Assembly: GCA_017591395.1 (NCBI GenBank)
Contig: WEDG01011889.1
Coordinates: forward strand, 17,705 to 81,704
Direction: 5' to 3'
Origin: Schistocephalus solidus
Lineage: Eukaryota; Platyhelminthes; Cestoda; Diphyllobothriidea; Diphyllobothriidae
DNA length: 64,000 nt
The notes under the pieces were generated by a model, which saw only the letters and a list, made by a program, of their open reading frames with translations, was not told where the DNA came from and ran no database searches. Positions 24,150-34,602 of this stretch are shown here, piece by piece. The translations under genes and the position numbers were made by a program. Positions within the stretch are counted from its first letter, which is position 1. Each line of letters opens with the position of its first letter.

Positions 24150-26810
24150 TGCCGGGGGAGGATGGAGCAACGGGGTAGATTGCCCGAGTCATGAAAGGCC
24201 GGGATCAAAAGTTGAGGTGGCAGTAGGACACACGCTTTATGGTGTTATTTTCGTTTGTTGGACTGAATTGATGCGTAGAAAACTGTTCAATAATGAGGAT
24301 TTCACTTAAAGTGTGTTTATTTAAAGGAAAACGGGGCCAAATCCGACGTTACTTGCTATCCAGGAATTTTCCTACGCTATTGAAAGCCAAGGATCAAAAA
24401 GTTTTTGCTTCTGTGTGTTGTTTTATAAAAGCAAGTCGGAAAACGTTTCAATATGTCCCTTCAGAGAACGGAAAATTTGGTTTTGCGTTCACGAAAATAA
24501 GGTGCATGCAGGTATGAGAAATCACATTGTTTCCAGGAAAACAAGGACAGTTTCAGGTTAAAAAATTCCGTTATGTAAACTTGTGACGTTTTGTACCAAA
24601 AAACAGTAATAAACTTGTGTAACCATATTTTGTTTTTTTACACCGATAATAAGAACATTAAACACTCATATATACGAGGAGCCGCGATATGCCATTATTT
24701 TCTGTGTCACGGAGTATGTAAAAACGTCCAGAAAATTTCTGTCTGCAAGTTACTATGAATGAAAACGGAAACATGAAAAGGAAAGGGCAGAAGATTGACA
24801 TATCTTCGCAAAATGTTGGTATATATTCGGACAATCGGTTGTGCATTCGCAATCTTAAAACTGGGCCGAAAAGAAAGCAGATATAGCGACAAATGCTCCA
24901 ATAGAAAGAAATAGGTGAGTTCTTTCTTTTACAGTAGATATTGTATCCATAAGTTTCAGCGAAGTCGAAAAACCGGTCAAACGTCCTTATTTTTGCTCTG
25001 ACTTGATCTTGGAAAAGTTAAATATGCAGACATTCAAAAACGAAATATCAAATGAAAGTGTTTTTTTAACAGGTAACGCATTATAAGTGTTTTTTCAAGG
25101 TTGGGTAAGTATACACCTATGACCCAAAACTCACTACTTCGGTACATGCCTTCACGAAATATCTTATTTTGAAGGTTCGGAGAAGCACGCACAGCGGAAT
25201 CTACATTTATGGGCAAAAGGCAGCAAACCCAGGAAATCTAAAAGTATTCACCACTATTTCAAGGACGATCTGAAACTCATTGCAATCCATGAGATTTCAT
25301 GAAATAGGGCAGGTACTGTACCTATCTGAGCAAGCTTAATTTGTATAAAGCAATACCACATCTCCACAAACACGGAAGAACAAAATAACGTGAGCATAAA
25401 AGCCTCACTGGAGGACTGACCAAATCACTGAAGTGTATTTCCTAGTTCAAAATATGGCATTCGCGGGCTTCATTTACTGGCGAGAGTGTAATCCGCCCGC
25501 ACGTTAATTCATGTCGCGTGCCTTGCCTTGTTTTCCCATAGGCAGCGCACCGTTAAAAGTACGGCCGTATTAAAGGTGGTATTACGCAGAGGTTAGAGTT
25601 AGGACACGGACGTAGTATGGACTTTATTTACTACCGAGCCTGGAACTGATCCTCAAATCACTTCATGCTTCGTGTATCGCCGTTAATCTCATGCATCTTA
25701 TTTCCTCTAATCTGCTGTCAGTTTATCAAACGGAAGAAATCAGAACACACCTGTCGTTTCCCAAAGTTTATATAAAGTTAATTGCAGACATAGTACCCTC
25801 GGTGGAAAACCGCGCCTTCGGGACTATTCTAATTCTCACAGTCGAATTATTTTAGCTTTCAATCCCTTTAAGACGCATGCTTCTCTGTGCGCCTACTCGA
25901 CTAAGCACAAATCACCTCAGCTATAATCAGGCATTTCACTAGTATGCAGTGAGAGGGAGAGATCAAGATCGACCCAGCTGGGGCCCAGCACCTACTTCTT
26001 TCACTACCCTGACAGGGCCGGGTATGCTGCCCACAGGCGGAGTTAGTCAAGCTAGCCAAAGAAATGGAAAATGGAAATGGCTGGGCACTTCAAGTTCCTG
26101 CGACGGCAGAGGCAGTAGCCATACGGCTAGCCAACCCAAACTTGTGATCGAATCAAGCGTTCATACAGGCCCTAAAGCTCCCTTGGCCGAAGAGTAACTC
26201 TCCATGCGTGGTCACACCTACCACGTCCCTTAGACGAAGAGTAACCGAGTCTGTGTATTCACTCCTGCCACGTAGCTAATTATCGAACGCCTCCCTCCCC
26301 CATCCCCATCCCCGTCTCCGCCTCACTCTCAGTCCTCATATTCGCCGTCACTCCCAAACCCCTCGCGTAAGCCTCTGACAGAACAAGACTTGAATGCCTC
26401 AATCCACTTTTCCCCCACACTAACTGTTTATTGGTTCTCTAAATTACTGCTACTATACCATCCCCTACATTATTGTACAGGTCAGACGAAGAATAATCGA
26501 ACGGGTACGTTCGCCGGCGTTGATTTCTTTGATGTTTATAAGGCTATAATCAATACATTGAAAAATTATGTACGGTTCATAGCTATGGGGTATTTTCCAC
26601 CCAAATGGGCACTGAGCATTTATTATTAGTGTAGTTAAACTAGATATAGCATGAAGCGCTATCAATTGTGGCTTGGAGAGTTGCCAACCGACGAGATAAC
26701 TTAGTCATCCTCGTAGGATGCAATGGCTCCCTTGTTATGCGATTTCAAGGTTACTATCATTGAAGTTAGATCTGAGCCGTATTTACAAAGTATCGTATAT
26801 TCGGAGCGGG
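24150..26810. other. No gene identified
   Basis: AT-rich except for 25940-26390, a GC-richer patch with CCTCCCTCCCCCATCCCCAT. A weak GTGGCACGTGTAGACGC near 26823 recalls the family A GTGGCACGCGT block. Confidence 0.45.
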
Positions 26811-27224
26811 GTCCAGAGCGTTTGTGGCACGTGTAGACGCACTACTTAGCCTTGCCATCGAATGCAACTGAGCCAAGCCTTCAGTCGTCTTGACATTGAC
26901 TTATGATTGTAACAAAGAAAAGGAAAGTGTAATAGATTCTGGGCACTTCTGTCTCATTCTGAACTAAGTCACGTGCAAGCTTCAAGTACTGGGCCCACTC
27001 CATGGGGAAGGCGGAGTAACTGTCGGTTAACCAAAGCTGGGCAGAAATCTCAAGTCCCTTGGAAAAAAATGATCTGGTCGCGACTATTTCTCATCACATC
27101 TAGCTCAGTGGGAGGGCAAAATTACCCATTGGGAAAGGCATATCGATAACCGGGAGGAATCGTAACCAACTAATTTGACTGAGGTCGGGAATAGCGTTGT
27201 ACTTGCCCAAAAGTGCCCCCTAAG

Positions 27225-27578
27225 CGGGCCACGTGGTAGATGCGTTGGACCAACACGGGGTCCACATTAGGGCACGGCAGGCGTTATTCAGGTTTCGCTC
27301 CCATGACAAATGCGAACATGGGGGGTGTGGTGGCACGCCTAGGGGCAGAGCCGGCCACGCCAGCCACTAGCGCCCTCTCCCATCTCCGGTCTTCTAGACT
27401 CTGTCTTGACACCGGGCATAGGTAGGGAGGAGGAGGAAGTGCGGTAGAGGCAGCGCAAGTCTACTATCACTTTAAACTAAACCAAGCACAAGTCACCGTA
27501 CCTGCACCACCCTGCTGTGGAGCTTACGGTGGACCTCGTCGAAATCGACGAGCGAACTATCGTGTGACTTGCACAAAA
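27225..27578 (+). repeat. Family A copy, long form
   Basis: CCACGTGGTAGATGCGTTGG, ACCAACACGGGGTCC, CGTTATTCAGG, CCCTCTCCCATCTCCGGTCT, CTGTCTTGACACCGGGCAT, GTGCGGTAGAGGCAGCGCAA, CAAGCACAAGTCACCGTACC and ACGGTGGACCTCGTCGAAAT. This and the 35.3-kb copy define the longest common form, about 350 bp. Confidence 0.7.
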
Positions 27579-28390
27579 CGTCCATCGGCGTTCATACATG
27601 TTACCTTGACTGAAAATTTGTGCCGAGAGATATGAAGTTTTTTCGATGAAAACAATATAAAATAATCCATACAATTTTCCAGGTTTTCCACGAATGTTTT
27701 CGTAGTGTAGATTGGATTGTCCTTACGATCCACGATCAGAACAGTTAGAGTAACTATTTTCTCAGTGCCGTGACTGGAGGTTACAGACCTGGTGCGGTGA
27801 CCTCAGAAAAGAAGTCAATAGGCTTACGCAAGGCAATTTTAGCAATTACGCAGATCAGTCCGACTTCCGAAGCAAAACGTACACTAAATGCCGCGGAAGT
27901 CTACGCGCAGTAAGTCGACCTGAAAAGAAACTTCCACTTAAACTAACCTGCGCACATAAAAGGGTTTTTTTCAAAGACGAAAAAAGAGGGTATTAGGTCG
28001 GTCAGGTGGATGGAATGTGAGTCACACCAGGCGCCTAAGTACACTTGGTCCCAGAGGAGTCTACGAACACTGCGACTACATCTCTATGTCCGTTTCAACT
28101 GGTAAGCTGAAGAAGGTGAGGGTACACTGTTTCCCCTAGGTCAGTGAACTTTCATATGAAGCCCGGTTAGGTGTTCTTTGAAAACCAGTACTGTTGTGGC
28201 ACGCGTACACGGAACTTTGTTTCTGGTCCTTCGTTGTGCCCCAACCCATCCTCAGTCGTTCTGAACTAGTCTTGTCACTGAAAAACGATAAGTGTGGGGA
28301 GGATGTGCTGAATCGATCATGCATACCTGCCACAGAAATAGCGCTCACTGATCGGGTTACCGGAAGCCTTTGTGTCCTTGCGTCAATGGG

Positions 28391-28430
28391 GTTGCAGGCA
28401 GTCGCATAGCAACCCTAAATACACACAGGA
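28391..28430 (+). repeat. 40-bp repeat, copy 1
   Basis: GTTGCAGGCAGTCGCATAGC then AACCCTAAATACACACAGG, nearly identical to 32070-32109. Confidence 0.55.
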
Positions 28431-28488
28431 AGGAGTAGTGGCCAAAGTACGGGGGATATTTTGATCATAACTAACAGTACGTAGGAGA

Positions 28489-28640
28489 CGTGACTCAATG
28501 GTAGGAAATTAGACTCAACCCTAGAGGGCCAAAGAACCGGGGTTCAAATTCCAGGTCACACACATCTGGAATTGTCAGTGGCTGGCGCCGGTTAATTAGC
28601 CGGAAATGGATATCAGAGTGTTTCCCGCCCTTGTCGGCAC
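28489..28640 (+). repeat. tRNA-derived SINE copy
   Basis: GTGACTCAATGGTAGGAAAT and TTAGACTCAACC head, GGGGTTCAAATTCCAGG a good B box, then GTCAGTGGCTGGCGCCGG, TTAATTAGCCGGAAATGG and CCCTTGTCGGCA. A 123-residue minus-strand ORF across this and the next copy is an artefact of the repeats. Confidence 0.65.
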
Positions 28641-28787
28641 TACTTAAGATATATGCTATTCCATATGTGACTGCTTGTAATGGCTCAAGACCGAGCCCCA
28701 ACGTGCCAAGGGACGAGCAGGTTCCATAATCTGGTCGAACACTCCTCCTAGGATGGTGAATATTCGCTTTCGCAATCGATAGGAAAA

Positions 28788-28938
28788 CGGACCCGTGGCT
28801 GAATGGCGGGGCATTGGACTTAATACTATGACCCAAGAACCCAAGCTCGAATCCCAGATCATCCAAACCTTGAACTGGGCGTGGCTGACAAAGGCTAATT
28901 AGCCAGAAATGGCCATCACTGTCTTTTTGCCTTTGTCC
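28788..28938 (+). repeat. tRNA-derived SINE copy
   Basis: CCGTGGCTGAATGGCGGGGC (A box), ATTGGACTTAATACTATGA, a B box AGCTCGAATCCCAG, then AACTGGGCGTGGCTGACAAA, TTAGCCAGAAATGGCC and TGCCTTTGTCC. It lies 148 bp after the previous copy in the same orientation. Confidence 0.65.
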
Positions 28939-28939
28939 A

Positions 28940-29900
28940 CATCCCCTCTAGTTCGGTCTGAAGAAAGTAAAATAGTAAGGTTTAACGGCACGACCGCGCC
29001 GTTACGTTTATCTTGAAGACCCGGCAGGCTCCCTAGCCAGATAAGGGCACGTTTGTCATATGATTTAAACACATTGAAAATAGCGTGCCCGGATAAGCAG
29101 GCTTCGGGAGCTCCGTGAAACGACCATCAGGCATATTCGGCGCCTGACTCCCGCGAAAAAAATAAGGCAAATCATATTCTAGCTTCAGCGGAAAGGGTTA
29201 GAAAAGAAACAAAGAATGCACTGGTGAGAAGGAGTTCGCGTGAGTAGCTGCGACTGAGCGAAAGGAAAGAAGCATCATTCAAGACGACCATTTCCTTTTC
29301 TTATCTGTTGAGACAAAGCCTACTGCGCAAACAGTAGCAAAAAAGTAATTTTAAATGTGAGTTAAAACGCGAGGTAAAAATTGCATCCCAGGTCCGGGTC
29401 TGCATAAAATGCAAACCGGTCTAAAGGGAAAAGGTGAGAACCCGGCGACAAAACCGGCAAACAGCAGCGTTATAAAAACCATCTGAATTAGAAACTGATC
29501 GGCTGCGATGCCTCTGGCGATGTAAACAAAAGAGGGACCAAACGTTGCATACACCATGGGTGTGGCGAAGTTTGAGGCGGAATGGAATTTTCACAGTAGC
29601 AAGAAAGACCTAACCAAGCAGCGGTCGAACATGGACAGTCAAAAATCGCCAAACAACAGTCCATGAACGGGTGAACGCTTCTAAACCTACAAATTACGCT
29701 GAAAACCGTGGTATATAGAATCAATCGCTGGTGTGAAACGCTGTGACATTGTATAATTTTTGAGGGGAAACCGAGGTTGCATTTTGCAATTTGGGTGCGA
29801 CGCTGATCGGTCTGGCCGGATGTAGAAATGTAGCTTGAGTATTCTGTGTTAACTTCAAACCCGAGGTTAGGGCACGTATAGGTTGTTACATTGCTAACAG
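28940..29900. other. No gene identified upstream of the Penelope remnant
   Basis: The 147-residue minus-strand frame at 29488-29931 has no domain and runs antisense to the Penelope-like piece. I could not find the Penelope RT palm here. Confidence 0.45.
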
Positions 29901-29904
29901 GAAT

Positions 29905-30435
29905 CAATAATCTTGGTGCATTTACCAACAAAGCCAGAGATACTGCGACTATTTTATGCAGAACGGCTATCCAAAGGCGTTGATAAGCCGATGCCTACGT
30001 GTTCGCCCCTGGAGAACACAACCATGCTCTGCCATACATCAAGGAAACGTCAGAGGCGACCGAGCGCATTGCGCGCGGGCCCAAAGCTATCATGCACAGT
30101 AGGGTCATGAAAATCAAGGACCCATTAAATCCTAGCGAGTAGTTGAGTTTAGTGCATCGCATCCTATGCCTAAACTGTCCTTGTAACTACACAGGACAGA
30201 CTAGACGTATGGATGGATTGAGTATGCACGAGCATAAGGTGGCTATGAGGCGGGGATGACCGGTTAGCACAGGTCGCTGCCCACACCTACGAAAAAGGTC
30301 GGGTAAATTCGCGGCCACGATAGTCACGCACGCCAGAAGCAAAAGAAGCCTGGCAATGATTGAAGTCTGGGTTTCCGATGCGAACTCAGTCAATCGATTT
30401 GGCGCCGGAATACAGAGTTCTGAGCAGTCACCTCC
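29905..30435 (+). pseudogene. Penelope-like retroelement 3' end with GIY-YIG endonuclease, broken
   Basis: Translation in shifting frames gives the typical Penelope C-terminal order: FMQNGYPKALISRC (end of RT, from about 29955), PYIKETSEATERIARG (30033), then IKDPLNPSE, a stop, HRILCLNCPCNYTGQT (the CxC...YxGQT part of GIY-YIG, about 30155-30200), MHEHKVAMRRG (30222), and in another frame HARSKRSLAMIEVWVSDANS (30330-30390). The last block carries the catalytic Glu (IEVW) and the conserved Asn. In-frame stops at 30141 and after MRRG and at least two frameshifts make it non-functional. I do not see the RT palm upstream, so the copy is 5' truncated or unrecognisably decayed. Canonical Penelope elements of flatworms have this RT plus GIY-YIG architecture. 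Confidence 0.8.
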
Positions 30436-31559
30436 GGACTGACGTCACTGGTATCCGATTGGCCTCTGCTGCCTATAACTGTTGCCTGTTTTGCTGCCAC
30501 TTTGGTTACGATAGGTTATGTACAGCACCAAGAAAAGTGAGCAATTCGCGGATGTTTCACGCCAGAGCAATCATCCTTTTTAGACAGACGTCGAAGCAAC
30601 AGGATTCTACCGAAGCCTGTGCGGGTGAAAAAGAAAATGAAGTCCTCTCAGAGTTTTCAAGCCGCTATCCACTATGGTTATCAAATTCTTGGAACCTTTG
30701 TAGCAGAGGAGCCCTATCGACTTTGTAAATTAAAAGAGAAGAACGAACAAAGCACGCAATTCAGCAAGGACCGTCTACAGCTTATAGTACCCGTTGTAAT
30801 GCCCCACAGGTAATAACCCTATTACCACCAGTCCCGTATTAAACGAGCCTGTGGTTTCTGGCTTTCTTTGTGCTGTACATAACCTAACGTTACCGCATCT
30901 TTTATTTCTGACTATGGACTTCAGTAGCAGTCCGAGGGCTCCGATGAATAAAGCCAGTGAGCGAAGAGCCTTGTTCCACTAAAACTGCCATTTCAGGCAA
31001 TAGTAGGTTTTACGCCAAACCAGAGTTGGAAAGACTTGGTTCGGTAGCTCTGAGATCAGATTCTCAATCAGTAAGAGACGGACACACGCAGGCAATCGTA
31101 CAGGGACTAACCCTAAAAGATAAAGGGTTTTACAAATAGAGACAAGGTGTATTGACTATGCGGCCACATGAGCTGGGTTCTCTGAATTTTACAGTCGACT
31201 TCAAGCCCCGCGAGCCTGTTTAGACGCCCAGAAAATTGCTAACAAAATATCAGGGTCGTGCCTACCAGAAGATCACAGTATGTTTACTATTATGCAGCAG
31301 GTGAAGTATTTTATGGGACGATAACTGAAATTCAGGAGTATGATCTCGGCTAGTAAGGCTACTCAAGCGGGGTTGTACTAAAGATTATCGCACGGTACGT
31401 CCCTCAAGGTATTGCGGTTACGCCAGGATTTTAGTTTTTGAATAGTCCTCTCTCCAACCGTCTACCAAAATTACAATAGCCAAAAATGACTTTTCGAGTA
31501 GTATGATTTTTTTCAAGGAATGTCGATATATTCTTCTTCCCTCCCTCCCGACCGTACAC

Positions 31560-31713
31560 AAGAATAGGAACACCTTCCCCACGTAATACAGGTGGCTTTG
31601 CGCTAAATTCCAGAAGGGGTAAGTATTCCCATGTTCTAAACCTAACACTACTTCTTATTTCCCTGGAATTCAGCGCAGAGCTACATGGGTTACGGGCGGC
31701 TCCTGATCCTATG
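31560..31713. repeat. Foldback element, copy 2 (short core)
   Basis: Left inverted end (31565-31613) has AGGAACACCTTCCCCACG, TAATACAGGTGGCTTTGCGC and TAAATTCCAG; right end (31663-31711) has CTGGAATTCAGCGCAGAGCT, ACATGGGTTACGGGCGGCTC and CTGATCCT. These pair as roughly 49-bp imperfect inverted repeats. The core is about 50 bp with CTAAACCTAACACTAC. It is the most compact and clearest copy. Confidence 0.7.
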
Positions 31714-32069
31714 TTATGTCGGTGGAGCAAACAATACTAAACTCTAAAAGAATAACGGTAAAGGGAGAGTTACGACTGGGGCTAGTAAAAGGAACGAATG
31801 ATACCGGTGAAATTATGCAGCCAGTCAGAAAATCATATTCAGGCCATATGCTTGTTTTGATGTATTGAGTAACGCTGAATTCCACCTCACGCAGTATAAG
31901 AATAAGCTAGTAGAAAATGCTACTTGTCCATTTTCGGGCAAGGGCTAGGGACTCATCCGGAAAGGGAATGGTCTCTGAGTTTTCGTCACTATTCTCTTAT
32001 TAGATATGGAGTGCGTGTATTAATATCTTACTTAACACTTGCGAATGTCCTCTCTGGGTAAGTTTGATG

Positions 32070-32109
32070 GTTGCAGGCAGTCGAATAGCAACCCTAAATA
32101 CATACAGGG
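32070..32109 (+). repeat. 40-bp repeat, copy 2
   Basis: GTTGCAGGCAGTCGAATAGC then AACCCTAAATACATACAGG; two differences from 28391-28430 over the shared part. Confidence 0.55.
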
Positions 32110-32338
32110 TTTATCGCATGATTTCAGTGACGCTTACTACCAAATGGGACTTTTAGACAACGGCAGGCCCTTCTGCCTGTGGTCTCGGAACAGCTTTTAG
32201 TTCTGCCAACACTTCTGAACTCAGGCTAATAGAATGTTTTTGTGTCTATAAGAACACACTGCCCTTTTTTAAGGCGACTGGCGAAAGGAGCAAAAGGTTG
32301 GTATAGAACAAATAAAAGAAGCGCTGACACGTCCCCAT

Positions 32339-32360
32339 CCCCCCCCCCCCCCCCCCCCCC
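32339..32360. repeat. 22-base poly-C tract
   Basis: Uninterrupted C run followed by ATAGGAGGGG, a sequence close to the outer end of the foldback elements (C-run then ATAGGAAC at 23.94 kb). It creates a spurious poly-Gly reading frame on the minus strand. Confidence 0.85.
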
Positions 32361-32950
32361 ATAGGAGGGGCGTCAGCGAGCGCTAGCGCGTGCGGGCAAC
32401 GAGTCCTAGGAGGAACTTCCAACTGCAGATGCAACGACGGCGTTTGAGAGTCCGTCTTGCCACAACACAGACAAGTGTGTGCTGAGATGGACAAATGAGA
32501 AGGCAGTGCTTGAACAGACGATGAAAGGACTGACTCAGCAAAAGAATCCTCTCACACAGGCCGAGGAGTGTTAACCGAAAGAAGAAAACAAACTACGAAG
32601 AACAGGCCTCATGGTCGTGTGCGCACCGTGTCTGTGAGTGCATGTGCAAGCGACGAGCGTGCAGTTCAGCAGGCAAGCACGCTGCGAGACTGAGCGGCTG
32701 TCTGGATGTGCGGGTGGTGGACGAGTGCAAACAACCAGGGGACGGCGAAGTAAACTGGTCGCTAGGCCTCCAAGTTGGCCTCAATTTGGCCTAGACGTTG
32801 CACGGAACACGAGCACAGAGATGCTTCTTGACACATACACACATAAGAGCCACCGCATAATTATCCTTGGTTAGGGACGCCCACTATTCGAACAAGTAGC
32901 ACAGTTCAATATACAGAGGAATCATTGTTAGCGTTAGTGCATTATCAGTA

Positions 32951-33085
32951 TGCGCCCTCTCTCATCTCCGGTCTTCTTGACTCTGCCTTAACACCGGACC
33001 CACGTGGGGGAGTGGAACACAGAGTAAGGTAGATGCAGCTCAAGTCTGCACTCGCTATAAACGGGAGCAAGTCACCGTCACAGAT
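32951..33085 (+). repeat. Family A copy, core only
   Basis: GCGCCCTCTCTCATCTCCGG, TCTTCTTGACTCTGCCTTAA, GAGTAAGGTAGATGCAGCTC and GAGCAAGTCACCGTCA. The left part is missing. Confidence 0.6.
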
Positions 33086-33885
33086 CAGCATACAGGAGAG
33101 GCATTGTTGGGGTTAGTGTATCATCAGTAGTGACCACCACGATCGGCTCAGCTAAAGGGTAATAACAAGTCAAGCGGTAGTTGGCGGACGAGGAGTTGGC
33201 AGACCAAAAAAAGGAACGGTAGACCGCAGGGCTAGAGATGTGCAGACAGTAACTCTCTCTCTCTCTATCTCTCAATCGGGCAGTCCACCACGCTGTCCAC
33301 CACATTGTCTCTTCTAAAAAAAAACTAATAACGAACTGGAAAACGAAACGAACTGGTCATCAATTTCTGCCAGAACGTTAGTGCTAAAGCCAACAACATG
33401 ATGACCCTCCCTAAAATAACAGTTTGCCTCATGCGCCCACATGCTGTGACCTGCCCTCGCGCCAAGCAGCTCCTTAAGATGCGCCAGTACTTAACACATT
33501 TTGACGCAAACCTGCAATTACTGACCACTCAAGCAAAGGCATTAGTAAAACTAGCTGTTCTAGAACATCAGTAGGTGACTTGGTATCACTTCACAAATCA
33601 CCTACAGACCTTGGCCGTGGTGACGGAGGCCAAAAATGCCCGCTTTGAGCCTACCGACAGTTGCCGGCAACCCTTCAAATTAGGAAGTTTCCCAGAGCTT
33701 AAAACAAATAAGTCCTCTTACGAGGGAACATCGTTCCCCGATCCGGTCTGACCAAGGGACGGCATAGAGGATTGCCGTTTTGCCCGAGAACTCTGCTCTA
33801 AAGACATGTTAGGCAGTCACATAGCTACGATCAATCAGAAGCTTTCATCAGCAAAGAGAAAAAGACTGAAATTATCATCTCTGGC

Positions 33886-33968
33886 TCCTTTTGCGTCATC
33901 AGCCAGTCGTACAACTTTCAGTGCGGGTGACCTGAGTTTGAACTCAGACCCAGCTGGAATTCGAGTGT
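33886..33968 (-). repeat. tRNA-derived SINE fragment (minus)
   Basis: Plus-strand TTTGCGTCATCAGCCAGTCG matches the reversed body and GAGTTTGAACTCAGACC a reversed B box. The ends are lost. Confidence 0.45.
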
Positions 33969-34421
33969 AACGTTTTGGTGGCTGGCTTACGCTCTTCTTC
34001 CCTGAACAAGTCTTAGACCGGTCAAGTATAGACGACACAAATGGCGGACTTTAAGCACTGTTCAAGGAGGAGAAGCACGAACAGGTCAAAATGAGCGGTT
34101 AAGTTGTCAGGTGGTTATGAGCTGAGCGTTTAGGAGTGTGTGTAGAAGTGCTTTCAAGGAGGAGAGAGGGGGAGGAGGGGAGGAGGAGGAGGTAGAAAGT
34201 CGCAAGCCCTCACAATTGGAGGAGGTAATGATCAGCACTTCGCGAAAACCGGAAGCAGTGTTGTCGAAGACATAACCAAGCATGCAGTTATGGAATAGCT
34301 AATACACAAGGAGGTTGCGCTACAAAGTGAGAAGCTGGGAAGACGGGAGGTGTCACAGGGAGATAATAAAAACGCAAAATTGAGGGTCCCATTGAAAGAG
34401 CGTATAAGGATAGTGGCTTAC

Positions 34422-34602
34422 CAGACCCTCGTCGTAGTAGTGTTCGAGGTAGGTGTCGCAGATTTTGTTAAATGTCCAAAAAGCGTCCGCCTCAGGCATA
34501 AACATGAGGAGAACCGCGGCCAGCGGGGCCTGGCCCTGGCAGTAGCCCTTCCCTGGGTGGCTTAGGGTGTAGGCCTTGAGCACGTTATACAGACTCTCAC
34601 GC
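34422..34602 (-). CDS. TBC1D10-like gene, coding exon 4 (Gln finger)
   Basis: 181 nt, completing Gly488 and encoding residues 489-548. It reads RESLYNVLKAYTLSHPGKGY then CQGQAPLAAVLLMFMPEADA and FWTFNKICDTYLEHYYDEGL, a close match to TBC1D10 between the Arg and C-terminal parts of the domain. YCQ (508-510) carries the glutamine finger used with R473. The acceptor has a T/C-rich tract ending CCAG|G; the donor CTG|GTAAGC is strong and leaves phase 0. Downstream family members continue with an E-A-I-Q-like block, a TEWFMC motif and WDMFF; I searched the left 34 kb by eye for the latter two and did not find them. Confidence 0.92.

Noticed and set aside
28495..28866. 123-residue minus-strand open frame
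   Set aside because: It spans two SINE copies and reads the reversed SINE body; translation is an artefact of the repeats.
29488..29931. 147-residue minus-strand open frame
   Set aside because: No domain or transmembrane pattern that convinces, and part is antisense to the Penelope-like remnant.
32246..32494. Minus-strand frame with a poly-Gly run
   Set aside because: Produced by the 22-C tract.
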